64,000 nt of DNA from Antitrichia curtipendula. Lineage: Eukaryota > Streptophyta > Bryopsida > Hypnales > Leucodontaceae. Positions 37,701 through 50,000 of the stretch are shown here, one piece after another; position 1 is the first letter of the stretch, and every line of letters starts with the position of its first letter. Location of the stretch: NCBI GenBank assembly GCA_951230915.1, contig OX579636.1, positions 44,643,912 to 44,707,911 on the forward strand, in the 5' to 3' direction. Under the pieces are notes generated by a model, which did no database searches, had not been told where the DNA came from, and saw nothing but the letters and a program-made list of their open reading frames with translations. Position numbers and translations under genes: made by a program.

Positions 37701-39126
37701 GTCCAACCTCACCGTACCCTTGACAATTGATATGGGACAATTGCATCTTCTAAAATCTACCAAATATCAGGTGGAAAAAACATTGAAATGTAAAATGTAT
37801 ACAAAGTCCGTTGTGCTAGTAGAGAGCTGAACGTGACGTTCTCCTCCAAATTAGAAGAAGACTACCAGATCTTGGAAATCGATGATTCTCACAGTCAAAG
37901 AGGATGAGGAGGATAGCTACGTTAATGACTCGCAATCCGCTTTTCCAACTGCAATGCGTCATGTGGCAATGGGAATTGACATGAGACTGTTATGGAAATA
38001 CAATTCAGATCTCCGACAGCACCTCCGAAGTGCAAACAGTGGACGTACGTGGAAAGTCTCGTAATTGCGGGCGAATTTGGGATGGCTGCTTACGTACCTT
38101 GTCATTATCCAACACGGTGGGGTAGCTCTTTTGGTCGAGGAACATGACGCAGCGCGAATCCGTCCACGGCCACCCAGGCAGCATGTTGGTTCGGATGACT
38201 GTGCTCTTGTGTTGCGCCATTCGGCTCTCCCAGTACTTGGGCTCGCCCTCGAAGAACATAAAGCGCCATCTGTTCACCCATTGCGACAAGTACGGGATCC
38301 CATACCCGCCTGCACATGCCAAATAAGGGATGGAGCCATTTCAAAACTCAAATCTGGACCGCTTCAGATCTGGACCACCACCGTGGTGCAAGAGAACCTA
38401 CTACTGACCAAGTCAACAATGACGACACCTTCCAGAATGAACCCCAAGCAACACTTCCCGACCATCCCCAACATTCCTCCACAGAAACCTAAAATCGCAA
38501 GGAGCTACTGTTGAATTATCCCGAGTGTGAAAAATGTACGTCGAGGGTACATGGTAGTACTACGGGTGGTGTTGGACCACCAAACACTTGTATACATTTT
38601 ACAGAGGTGGGATTCAACTTTGCGAAACCGAACGGATACTAACCACCTTGAACACTGATCAACAAGAGAATTGCTACCTCAGTCACGTAAGATCTTGCAA
38701 TTCAGCTCAACACAGGCGCGAAACAAGTTTGACATTGAAACCCATTCAGACTGTCCAACCCCCTTACACACATTGTCCCCAAAACCACCCCCACATATAG
38801 AAACCATTCAACAAACTCTCAAACCAATGCGAACCATTTCCCTCTGCAACAAGTCACATACCAGGAATTCACATACCAGGAATTTCCCGGAGCGGCAGCT
38901 GCTTCGCACCATCTCGCACCTCCGCCTCCTCACCGCTGCTACTGACCTGATCCATACTCCGCAAACTCGCAGCAACAACGCCACCACCACGACTTGGACT
39001 CACCCTCACCCACACCCGTTGTCTCTGATCGGAGAATCGCAAGGCGACACCAGCATTGACGGGGGCGGAGGAGGAGCAGGAACAGGAGCAGGAGCTTCGG
39101 TGCAACGACAAAGAAGGGAGCACCAT
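34762..39126 (-). CDS. CYP74: CYP74 cytochrome P450, allene oxide synthase-like (543 aa)
   Basis: CYP74 enzymes rearrange fatty acid hydroperoxides without O2 or a reductase; AOS makes the allene oxide precursor of OPDA and jasmonates. Exons on the minus strand: 39126-38877, 38309-38098, 36815-36176, 35460-35198, 35028-34762; all phases join (1632 bases). Residues 1-75 are Ser/Arg-rich, like a plastid transit peptide. Then come LREIPGGYGIPYL, the substrate region (TFAGTFMPST, with F161), S179 in SYLD, the I-helix stretch NAHGG at 348-352 in place of the usual P450 AGTDTT, ExxR as ECLRFEPPV, and the haem loop NTKQCAAKD with C499. F161 and S179 are 18 residues apart and align with Arabidopsis AOS Phe137 and Ser155, residues tied to AOS rather than hydroperoxide lyase activity, so AOS is favoured. 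Lyase or dual activity stays possible. The ATG at 39124-39126 is the first in frame. The gene has no visible breaks. Confidence 0.93.
35094..35150 (-). repeat. Partial duplicate of the CYP74 exon 5 border inside intron 4
   Basis: TCGGATTTGAAAAACCTGAGG and following bases at 35110-35145 closely resemble the start of exon 5 with its acceptor at 35015-35050 (TCGGATTTGAACACCTGAGGG, in part). The duplicate keeps an acceptor-like CCTCAG on the minus strand. Confidence 0.65.
38862..38888 (-). repeat. Duplicated 5' splice site at CYP74 exon 1
   Basis: A 15-bp tandem duplication (CACATACCAGGAATT on the plus strand) gives two identical donor sites, CCTG/GTATGTG, in a row. Only the first keeps the frame (PGGYGIPYL); use of the second adds 15 bases containing an in-frame TGA. 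Confidence 0.8.
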
Positions 39127-39420
39127 TGGAGCACTGACATACAGTTTGAATTGGACGCTTGCTACTGTACTCAAGTAAGTCTGAATTGGAAGCTAGGGAG
39201 GTGGGTGTCGTTCTGCGTGTCCAGGAGGCGCGTGGGGAGTGCAAGTTGAAGTGGATGCTTACCAAGCTTTTGTACTCCGGGACTCCGGAGGTCGGTTTTG
39301 GAAACGGGATCCTCGTGTGGGTGACAGATAAGGAGGAGTGACAGGACAAATCAGGCAGGGCAGGAAGGGGAAGCCACACTTGCTTACCACTGTAGAAACG
39401 GATGAAAACGGGTAACATAC
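39127..39420 (-). promoter_or_regulatory. Presumed CYP74 promoter and 5' leader
   Basis: GC-richer sequence directly upstream of the CYP74 ATG, falling to AT-rich DNA at about 39420. No individual element is convincing. Confidence 0.4.
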
Positions 39421-41030
39421 AGATGAAACTTCAAATATTCATCCAAATAATATCCATTCATGCAAAATAATAATATTTTCCTAAGAATGTGGAGTAGTTC
39501 AACGATTGGAAATAGGGGAATATTCAGTCACATCAAAGAATATTTTGTGTTCAGTTTCAGTTTGTGCGTCATATGTTGAAAATGAGTGGACAAAATCCAA
39601 ATGAGTGAACATGAATGTTGTAATATCCTCTGTGTAGTGTAAAAGACTGAAAATTGCCAAAAATTACACTTACTTTTACAAAAAATTCAGTCTTTTGACA
39701 ATATCAACAATGATAATTTAAAAAATTTGGAATTTTTTGGATCAATTACGTGCATCATGAACTCTAGTCTTTAGACAAAAAGATTGAAATTAAAAACGGA
39801 TTATATGGTTGTGAAATATAAATTGAATGCATTGCCCAATTCAACAAATATTTTTCAATTGTAAGGACATTAAGATGTAACAATGGTGCATACTGCAACC
39901 TATACTCTCTCTACAATGGCTAATGCTATCCCATGCTCTCAATCCCCCCAAAAGATTCAAATATTTGTGAGAACCAACATCATTTGCATGTTTGTCAAAC
40001 TATTGTTATTTTAAATTCTATAAATGTCAATTTCCTTCAATTTTTGTGTATAAGAACTTAAAATAAGGTATACTAACATGTCAAGGCACAAAAAGTTTTT
40101 TTGGAGTTCTAAGAAAACTTTGGCTAAAGATAAAGTAATTCCAAAACATGTTGAACAAAATTGAGTTTTTGACATGGCTAACTTTGAAATTGATTTTCTT
40201 TTAAATCACAACTAATTTTTTCTTCAAACTTCTATGGTGACGTGTAGTACGTCGCATACTACAACTTTTGTATATATCTACTTTTGGACTTTGTACATCC
40301 ATGCTTATGGTATCATTGTTTGAATGAAAACGTTTCAACTTTGTACTCAGTTTCGTCAATGACTGTAGATATGAGTGTTGTATATTTATTGAATGAAAAT
40401 TGACTCAAAAATTATTCAAGAAAAATGTAGGGAATATTGGATGATGAATATTCCTTTCCAAATAGACGAATTATTCCTCCTTAAAGTCCTATTGTCCCTT
40501 CAAGAGACAAATGAAAGTTATGACAAGTTTTTTTGATCTCAATTTCACACGTGATTTGTTTCATTTTGTCTGAGATAGAAAAATGCATTAGCTTTTTAGA
40601 ATTACAATATTTTTATCAATTAGTACCCAAGAACAAAAGTTATCCAAAAATAAGACCAAAACAGCCAAGCCTAGGCAACTAAAGAAAACACTCAAATTTA
40701 GAAAAAAATTATTAAATTTTTTTCTTGTAGATCATATTTTTGTTTACATGGAAAGATTTTGATTCATTCCATTGGGGCTTAGAACAAGTGAAGTGAAACT
40801 TATAGAGCATCTTGTGTTGTAGGCAATTGTTGCATCTTCTAGAGAGTGTATTGGATTCATATTTGAACTCAAGTCTCACAATGTAAAAAAAAAAGGTTCT
40901 TCGAATTTAGTTAGTTTGTTAGAGCAATTTTATTGTAGGAAACAATGTGCATCAATTCACTTTCATAGCTAATGATAACTTACAGTTATTGTCATGGACC
41001 TTCTTTTACTTAATAATTTTTTTTAAATAA
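39421..41030. other. AT-rich noncoding DNA with a diverged family B-like stretch
   Basis: No gene. At about 40480-40890 the order TTAAAGTCCTATTGTCCCTTCAAG, GTGAAACTTATAG and TTTGATTCATTCCATTGG (in part) follows the layout of the TTAA-type elements at 42537 and 44718, suggesting an old decayed copy. Ends cannot be fixed. Confidence 0.4.
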
Positions 41031-42110
41031 TGAAAACCATTTGAACTCTTCCATTAGTCTCGCCATCGAGGATTGGAATCAACGAAAAAGAATGAACTGA
41101 GGTAGCCGACCTCATTCCAACTAGGGACCTATTCTTATTATACAGGTTACTCTCTTTCCAATCAATAGGATAAAAGCAGTAATTAATTATAGCACAATTC
41201 CCAATGCAATTGTGGCGCATTACGATTGGTTGAAGTCTTGGTCGATTTTACAACCAACCTACAGTTGAAAATAGGAATACCTATTTGACAAGACTAGGTC
41301 GAACAAAATCCTCAGCTAAAAAAATCATAGTGATTATGTTTTGAGAAATAAAATTCTGAAAAAAAATATGGAACCCTTCTAAACTCTATTTCTATGCATG
41401 GGAAAAAATTTCCACTCAAGAAACTTGTGCTCCGAATATGCGTAATTGCTTAAAATGTTTGGAATGAGGTCAGCTATCCTACCGGTGAAAACACCCATTC
41501 TTGTCCTCGTACCCAATTCTGTTGTGTTGTACCAACAGAGTACATTCTTAGGGTCAGCTTACATGTGAGCCCGGTGGGCAAGTTTCCAACTATTTCAAGC
41601 AAGATGACAAAAGCGGCTCCACCGATTGCCTTGCCAGGGTGGGCAAGCGGGAAAGGAGGAGGTGAAGTTTCACCGATACCGGTGGACAACCTCATTGGTG
41701 GAAGCTAGAGAATCTAATGCGTGTGAAATTTTTATTGTTTCCCACCCCACCCACCGGGTCCACATAAATGTGGAATGACTATTTTTCCCTGTAGCACCTG
41801 CTGTGAAGCTTCACCGATCACCGATACATGTAAGGACGGAGGCCCTTACAAAAGAATGATGTGCCCCTGGGGCACATCATGACAGAATTAAGTACAGATC
41901 AAGAATGCCGTCCACTTTTCAATTGTGCCATTGTCAGATGACAGATGGCGCGTGTTGGCTGGTGCAGGATTTCCACTAGCAGTGGCAGTCAATCATCATC
42001 CATGATGCCGAGTTCAAATGGAGACGTCGGTGTCAGTGGCCCTGCTCAAGTTCGAAAACGTCTAGGATAGAGGTAACTAACTACACCTAAGATAACTAAT
42101 TAATGGTACG
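41031..42110. other. Unassigned moderately GC-rich segment
   Basis: Composition is more even than the surroundings, but no protein frame or RNA gene is recognised on either strand. It contains the perfect palindrome at 41856 and several shorter inverted repeats, so transposon debris is likely. Confidence 0.4.
41856..41880. repeat. Perfect 25-bp palindrome
   Basis: ATGATGTGCCCC, a central T, then GGGGCACATCAT: twelve paired bases around one. A second small hairpin (TGTAAGG / CCTTACA) stands just to the left at about 41829-41850. Two stems in a row could be a transposon end or a structured transcript. No T run follows to suggest a terminator. Confidence 0.9.
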
Positions 42111-42346
42111 TTCAGACCTGGCCTCACGAAAGAGGATCGGGGTGGATTGACCCCCTTACGAGGGGTGCATGTAAAAAAAAGCCCCCTATTTTGGGCCGTT
42201 CCAGGGTACATTCTTGACTTCATTTGACAAATTTGGGGTCTCAAATCGCAAATATGAACTCAAAATTTGAAAAAAAAATCATTTGCAGTTGCCCGTGGGG
42301 CCGAGTGAGGGATCAATCCACCCTGGCCCGATAGAGCAGGTCTTAA
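42111..42346. mobile_element. MITE, about 235 bp
   Basis: AGACCTG at 42114 and CAGGTCT at about 42337-42343 are inverse ends. Inside them GGGGTGGATTGACCCCC (about 42138) and GGGATCAATCCACCCTGG (about 42309) are long inverted matches. No ORF. Target duplication not clear. Confidence 0.7.
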
Positions 42347-42532
42347 AGATAAAAGCATTCCAAAAAACAACAAACCTGAAGAACGTTATGGCAGAACCAC
42401 CGATCGTCGACCACTTAGGCAATCCCGCATGTGTTCTTGAGCAGTAGAAGGCAATGTGAATTTACAGCCCTGTAGGAAGATAGAAACGATGGGCATTGCC
42501 AAGTTTTTATGATTTTTTTTTTTTAACCCTTG

Positions 42533-43112
42533 AAGGACTGTTTGTCTTCTCGAGCGACCATTTGGGTTTGGGTAGGTTCCTATTGTCTCAATTTGAAGTG
42601 GATTTTTTTGAGTTTTTTTTGAGGTTGTGTAGTTTTTTGAGAGCTTTATGGATATATAATTTTTGTTTCAATCGGATGCTGGATGAAAAAATTATGGCAC
42701 ATTAAGCAAGAAATGAAGATAGGCAGGCAGCCCAAAATAAATTTATAAAAAGTCAAAATAATTTTTTTTTGAATTTTTTTCTAAAATATTATGTTTTTAT
42801 CTATACGTGGAGCTTTGGTTCATTTTATTTGGACAAGGGGTGAGAAAGTTATGGACAATTTTAGTTTTTCGGACAATTTAAGAACTTTCTTAAGAAAAAA
42901 CTTTTTGTCCATCTTTGAATGCTAATATCTTCCAATCCGTACGGTCAAATTTGATGAAATTTTTTACTACATGATCTCAGACAAGTTAAGTACAAAATCT
43001 TATGGTTCAATTCCAAAAACAATATATTTTTTTGGTTTCCTTAAGTGAATGCAACAGAAGTGGTAATTTTGAGTGGTTTTTGACATAACATCCTCGGGAC
43101 CTTAGGGGGGTA
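42533..43112. mobile_element. TTAA-type element, family B copy 1
   Basis: TTAA (42533-42536) then CCCTTGAAGGAC; the right end reads GGGACCTTAGGGG near 43097-43110 with a decayed flank (GTAA). The body matches the 44718-45301 copy in the same orientation, including GGTAGGTTCCTRTTGTCTCA and AATATCTTCCAATCCGTAC. A frame at 42496-42705 is a chance Phe-rich ORF. Non-autonomous. Confidence 0.8.
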
Positions 43113-44713
43113 AACTGAATTTATTATGAATTCTAGAAGCCAAAAGTTGCCCTCAATCCATACCCAAGATATAGAGTCTTCCAATTTCGACCATTCTATA
43201 ACTACTTTTCCATTCACTGCTTCCTACTTTGTTGCTCACTAAATCAAGACATGTGTCATGAATTTATAGTGCTAACCTTGCAAAAGAAAAAAAATCACAT
43301 TCCAAACTATGGTTGGAATATATACCAGCTTTGGTTGGAAATAGTTGCATCCTACAGGTTGGTTATTGATGGCCGGTTGTTAATGGATGGTTCTACCATA
43401 TTTTTTCCATCTTGATATTTTAAACAGGATACTGTTCATTTCACTTTAATCCCTAAATCTCTTTAATTATGTCTTCAACAAAAATGCTCCAAAACTACCA
43501 ATGCAAGTAGAAGTACCAAATTTTAGAAAAAATAAATTGGGACACATGTAACTGTAGGATATTGCAAGGTAAACATTCCATTGTGGTCAAAATTAGGAGT
43601 TTGACCTCATGTTGTTGCTAAAAAATTTCAATTTAAACTAATAATTTTATTCAGATTTTGCTTTCCACTAAAGTTTAAAAAAAAATTGTATATAATGCAT
43701 TGATCTTTAGCTAAATGCCTCATTTAACTATAAAGTGTTTTTTTAATTTTATTTATTTTTCAATAAATGGCATGATGATCTATATGTATAAATATTTTTT
43801 TGCATATTGGATGAATACCTTATAGTAAGTAATTTTAAATTTTAAAAATCCTAAAGAACAATGTAAAATAGTGATTTGCGACATGAAAACTAGTGCACCT
43901 ATCATACCGTTCAACTACCCCTAATACCAAATTATTTTTCAAATTTTGTTTATAATAAATCTTTGTTAAACTTCAAAATAAAAAATGAATCAATACGTTT
44001 AAGAATTTAATTTGTTTTTTATAAGTTTACTTTTAGTCCTATAAATGTCTTAAGTTTGTTTTTTTACAACAATAATAAAAGATCCTAGCATGCAATGAAA
44101 TATTTGTATCATACTAGTTGTAAATGCTTGCACTCAAAGCCAATAGGCCATGTTAGATTTAAAAATGCGTCAATTAAGTAATAGTAGATATGCCAATAGT
44201 AGATATAATCATATTTCTATATAAATGCATAATTGGTCACCTTTTTAAAAATGGGCTTTAAAGAGAAAGAAGTAGACATTTTATTGTTTATTCAATAAAC
44301 TACTTTCTAATGGACAAGGAAAAGTAGAATAGACTTAGTGCCTAAGTTCTACCCATGAATAAGCCCTTGACATTTAGAGATCTACATAAAGTCTTTGACA
44401 TTGAAGACCCCCAAAATGGAGCACCAATGGCCTATAAGAAAATGTAGCATAGACTCTACAAATATTGTCACATTTTCATCAATTGTTGAACATATAAGCT
44501 TCAACCCAATCAATAGCATGTCTCTAAAAAATGGTTGTTATGGCATTCTAGACTTGAATCTAAAGGGGCTTGCATTAATAAAAGGTATAGAAAAAATATG
44601 ATTGTTCAACAAAATTGTGGTAGAAGAATGCATCTATAATGTAACCAATTTATGGTGATATCTAAAAAGTGATTTGAGGATGAACCAAGGCCAAACTACT
44701 TATTCAAAGTATG
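43113..44713. other. AT-rich noncoding DNA with a fragment of a family A element
   Basis: About 43445-43570 (TCCAAAACTACCAATGCAAG, ACCAAATTTTAGAA, TAACTGTAGGAT) matches the first 130 bases of the 45719 element, so a truncated copy lies here. The frame at 44395-44601 is not recognised as a protein. Nothing else seen. Confidence 0.55.
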
Positions 44714-45305
44714 TAAACCCCTAAAACTCCGCTTGTCCCCTCAAGGGACAATTTGGGTCCGGGTAGGTTCCTGTTGTCTCAATTTGAAGTGAAATTTTTT
44801 GAGTTTTTTGAGGTTGCGTAGCTTCGCAAGAGCTTTGTGGATATATAATTTTTGTTTCAATCAGATGCCGGATGAAAAAGTTATGGCACAATGAGCAAGA
44901 AATGGAGATTGGCGGGCAGCCCAAAAAAAATTACAAAAAGTCAAAAAAAAAAAATTTAAATTTTTTCCCTAAAAGATTATGTTCTTACCTATACATGAAG
45001 CTTTGATTCATTCTATTTGGACTAGGGATGAGAAAGTTATGGACAATCTTAGTTTTTTTGGGCAATTTAAGCATCTTCTTGAAAAAAACCTTTTTGTTCA
45101 ACTTTGAATGCTAATATCTTCCAATCCGTACAGTCAAATTTGATGAAATTTTTACTACATGATCTCAGAAAAGTTAAGTACAAGATCCTACGATTAAATT
45201 CCCCAAAAAACAAAAAAATTGGTTTCCTTAAGTGAATACAACAGAAGTGGTAGTTTTGAGTGTTTTTTGGTAGAAAACACCCTGGCTCAGGGTCTTAGGG
45301 GTTAA
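44714..45305. mobile_element. TTAA-type element, family B copy 2
   Basis: The left end CCCCTAAAACTCC at 44718 follows GTAA-A (decayed site); the right end GGTCTTAGGGG at 45301 is followed by intact TTAA (45302-45305). It is a direct-orientation relative of the element at 42537 with similar length, about 585 bp. Shared blocks with family A (ATATCTTCCAATCC, GAGAAAGTTATGGA) place both in one group. No transposase. Confidence 0.82.
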
Positions 45306-45714
45306 ATTAAAAAAGTATGGACAATTAAGTTAAACTTTGGTTTCTAAAATACATTTGTGAATATTAATCTCCAATCAAAAGTTAGGGACAAAATTTAGAG
45401 ACAATAAAAATACACCTCCCCATATTTCTACAAAAGATTGAATAGATGGATTTCTTACACAAAATGTACAAAAAATGGTGGTCTAATAGATACATCATTC
45501 CAATTAAGTTATGACAAAAAAATTTAAGATAGGTAGCTTGAGCATTATCACGTTAAACCTTTCCAAAAAGGTTTGAAAGTTTATTATTAAAAAAAGAATA
45601 TGATACAAAGTCTTTTCCAATCTCTCTTCTGTATGTCAATTGTGATAAAAATAATCCTCCAAATTCAAAATAAAAATGGTTTTAGTCCACAATGCCTTAA
45701 AATTTTTAATTTTT
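45306..45714. other. AT-rich noncoding DNA
   Basis: Spacer between two TTAA-type elements; nothing coding recognised. Confidence 0.6.
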
Positions 45715-46665
45715 TTAACCCCTGAAGGTCAAAGACTACTATGTTTTCACCAAAACCACTTCCAAACTGCTATTTTTAGTACAAATACCAAATTTTAGAA
45801 GAAAAACATTTAAAAAAAATTTAACTGTAGGATCCTGAATTAAACTGGTTTGAAAAGTTGTGGAAAAAATTCCAGAAATTTCCACCGTGTGGATTGCAAG
45901 ATAATAGCATTTGAATTGACAAAAACCTTTTTTTGTCCTTGCAAAAATACGGGCAGCTGCACTTCACAGCTTCACAAGGTTACATTTGTATGAAAAAATG
46001 TCCAAAATGGTTGTTACTCTTTGGATTCATTCTTCAAGGCAAGTTGTCTACATGCTTGAAAAATTTCAGATCATTTGGAAGTGTAAAACATATAGGAAAA
46101 AAACAGTAAGTAGAAAGAGGTAGAGAATGTTCTAAACACTAAATTGTTAAGAATTGAAATATGGAATTGAAAAATGCCAATTCCAATGGTTGTAATGTTG
46201 TAATAAACAATCAACACCCAATATTTTTATTGTTTTTCAAAAATATTGAAAAATTGAGTTAAATAAAGGACTTCAAAGTTTATCTTAGAGTAGAGATGCC
46301 ATAACTAACCTCAAACTAAAACTCCTCATAACTTTCATCCTACTTTCATCTCATTAATCAAATGGAATGATTAAAAAATTTCCTTGTATACATAAATCTA
46401 AAGAACCAATTTTGGTTTCTTATTGATTTTTAAAGAAGATTTTTCAGCTCCCTGGGCTACCCGCCAACTAATGAATATGACATATTATGCAATAACTTTT
46501 TAACTATGTAGTCAAAAGTTATGAAGATTGTTGGGCCTTAAAGCTACTCCTTGGGCACATTTTGTATGAAAAATTTCAGAAAAAAAATTTAAAAATTCCA
46601 ATCGTAGTGAACTACCCAAAATCACTCTGTTGTCAAAAAACAATATTTGGTCCTTTAGGGATTAA
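45715..46665. mobile_element. TTAA-flanked element, family A copy 2, 943 bp
   Basis: TTAA (45715-45718), CCCCTGAAGGTC at the left end, GGTCCTTTAGGGA at the right end (to 46661), TTAA (46662-46665). It runs parallel in inverted orientation to 26391-27320 over the whole length, for example CTTTGGATTCATTCTTCAAG and AAGTTGTCTACATGCTTGAA. No transposase frame. Confidence 0.9.
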
Positions 46666-47088
46666 AGACCAACCATGACTAATGAGATGGAAGAACATGA
46701 CAATCTGGTTGATGAAGTTGTGAAACCAAGAAGTTGTGCTTCAAAATAAAAGGAGGCACTATGAAGGTGGGTCTACAATTATAATTAAGGTTTATTGTTA
46801 AAACTACACATTATTAAATAAAAATTTAACCATTTTTGCAATCATTAATAAACAAATCAATGATGTACTTCGAACAATCAAACCAAAGTACTAAAGCATT
46901 TGGTTTTTAATAAGTTGAATAATTGAAATATAATTGAAAGAAAACTACTACCATTTATGATATAAAAATATAGAGTGAAATGAAATATTATCAAGACAAG
47001 GTCATATATTATTTAGTGTTTTTTTGAAAACATGAATATATATTAATTTAGTCCAATGAGTCCAATGTTGATATTAACTCTAGAGTAA
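46666..47088. other. AT-rich DNA upstream of the first recognised TTLL exon
   Basis: No coding frame recognised. It may contain the TTLL promoter, or an intron with unseen upstream exons. Confidence 0.45.
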
Positions 47089-47093
47089 GTGAG

Positions 47094-50000
47094 AGAAGTA
47101 TGTAGAAGGGAACAAGAAGAGAGGAAGAAAAAAGATGTAAAGCAAATTTCTAAGATTCAAAGGCAAAAACAACAGCTTGCAACTTTTGAAAACATGAGGA
47201 TTTTGGAATCAAAGTTGAGTAAGCTAGAGCTAGCTAAAAAACAACAATTACTGTCTTTATGGATAAGGAATATACATCAATCAAAAAACTTGGAAAATGA
47301 TTCAAAGATTCTTATGGTGAGGACTAATTGACAACTTCAAACATTTCAAAACAATTCAGTGTTTGAATATAATGTCCATTATGCATACTGAATTATATAT
47401 GTACATATTTATAATTTTTTTTTTTTTGAGGATGAATATGAACTCTGAAATAAGTAAAAATCAAAACTTGGTGCTTTGAATTATCAAATAGTGAAAAAAT
47501 ATATCAAAATATACATATCAATTTATTTATCAAAATAATCCATTAATTTCACTCTTAATATAGTAGAGTGATATAATTTTTCTAAAGAAGTCCATCATTT
47601 TGCACTTACATTTATAAAATGTTACATTTAATTAAATTACCAAAATACTTTAGTATTAAATTTAAAAAATAGAATTATTATAAAATTGTTCTATCAAATG
47701 TCTTAAACAATAAATATTACAATATATTTATTCATTATTTTCACGTGTAAAGTGGAAATTTTTGGAAAGGTTATACAACATAAACCCTAACTTTAAGTTT
47801 TCATATGTGATCTAAACAACCTTTAAATTTTGTATTAAATTTTTTGAAGTTGAATTTTAATGATTCAAGTGAAATCCTATTAAAATACTAAATTGAATTT
47901 AACATATTGAAATTAATTTTGTATTCAATCATTTTAAGGTTTTTAATTTCTATCAATTTATTGTTCCATTGTACTAATCAATGTCAGTTGTAAAAGTTAT
48001 AAGTTATAAGAAGATTGAAATTGAAATTTTTATATATTTTTATCTATATCACTTTATTTTTAATTTGTTTTCAGAGGGATAATAAATTGTTGCAAAAAGT
48101 ACAAAAAAAGAACAAATTTAATCTCGAACAAAATGATGGAGAAATGTCTTCCATTGGCATGTCAATTCTTGGAGGGGTTAGTTTGTATCTTGCATAACTA
48201 CATATATATTAACTACTATTTCAATAAATTTATTGTATGAGGTTGTCTTTGGCATTAAGTCACTAAATAAATTAATGCATTCACCTAAGCATTATTATTT
48301 TTGAAATGAATTGATTTATTATCAAAAATAATAGGATTAGTTTAAATATAAATAAGAATAAATCTTTGGTAGTAACTAAATTAATGTTGAATTATTATCT
48401 AGAGACTTGCACGAAAGAAATTCGATAGTGTTGGAGATAAAAAAAGAGGCAAAAAGGGAGATTGTCCACTTGTAGACCTTTCTAATTGTAAATACGAAGT
48501 CTTGAGAATTGTTCTTAAGAAGAATGATTGGAAAGAAGGTCAAGAGGATGATAAATGTTGTCATCTCATTTGGACTGGTAGTATACAAGTATTTGTAATC
48601 ATCCAATTCAATCTTCTTCTTTTTCAATGTAAAATTTACATAAAATTATCCTTGTATGAAAAGATGTGAAAACTTGAAAATTTTACAAAGTATAAATAGG
48701 CTATGCTAATCCATTAGCATTTTATAATATAAAACTATTATAAATAATAATAATATTATATAATATATTTAATTATAAATTATAAATTATTATAAAATTG
48801 AGCTAAAAGATGATTTTGATATACAAAAAATAATATTCTAAATCCATTTTTGAACTTAATAATTAAGTAATAGATTGTTTAATTTGATAAAAAAAATCAA
48901 GTAACAAATGGTATAATGTCTTGACAATTTTAGGTATTTTTCAACTTGCTATTATCTAATTATTATTTTTTGTGGTTTCAATTATTAACTCCCTTTGACT
49001 CAAAATAAGATTGGTGTTTATTTTGTACAAAGGAAACTTTGGAAAGGAAACTTTGGAAAGGAAACTTTGGAAAGGAAACTTTGGAAAGGAAACTTTGGTC
49101 TGATTTTGACGGAGAAGGAGTAATGCTTTGAAACTAACATCTCACCTTTTATACATTCAAATCTTAAAACATCAATTTTCACACATTTTAAGGACTTTGC
49201 AATAATACTAGGAACACCTCTTTAATAAAGACCTTTAACTTGGTCACAACCAAAATAATAAAAGTACATATGTTAGTGTACTATACATAGCTATAGCTAG
49301 TGTTGTTTCTATGTTTGTCATGGCTCAATCAATGTTTGACTAAATTTTTGAATATTTATTGTTTTAGCTATAAAAACACTTCCAAATTTAGTCTCTCACT
49401 CTATGAATCAAGTTGTTCAAATCACCAATATTCCAACATCTTCTTGAAAATTTTTCAACAATTCAAGAAACATTTAAAAGCCTTTATGACCTTTGTAGAA
49501 ATTTATGCCTCATTGATAAATCAAACAAATCCAAGATTTGATATATAATATTTTTATAATATTTTGCAACTATAAATACAATAGAATATCAAGTTAATTT
49601 ATTTTCTATCTAAAAAAATCTAAAATTAAAAAACAACCTCAAATGAAAGTTTATTTGAATAATCATAACTACAATTAATATGAATATGCGGTGATTAGGT
49701 ACCATTCTCCTAGAGTTGTGACTAAAGCTAACAATTTTTATTAAAGAAATTTAAAACTCAAATTGTTACAAATCATAAAAATAACATTGTCTCTATTAGT
49801 ATTTCAAATGATCAAATACAAATTTAGACTATATTGACTAAATCTTTCAATTCTTGTAATATTAAACTTGATTTAGATCAAGTAAACTTTGCAATATTGT
49901 CTTATGTTCAATGTTTTACAATTCTTTATATTTCCATTTTATACATATTTGCACAAGTACATTTTTTAAGCATTGATAAATTCAAGTGTCTTCTTTCACC

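Noticed and set aside
38065..38514. 149-codon plus-strand open frame
   Set aside because: Antisense to CYP74 exon 2 and intron 1; it resembles nothing, while the minus strand shows clear CYP74 motifs.
42114..42346. Considered as a TTAA-type element because of a CCCC word
   Set aside because: The CCCC word is internal; the ends are AGACCTG/CAGGTCT and no TTAA duplication is present.
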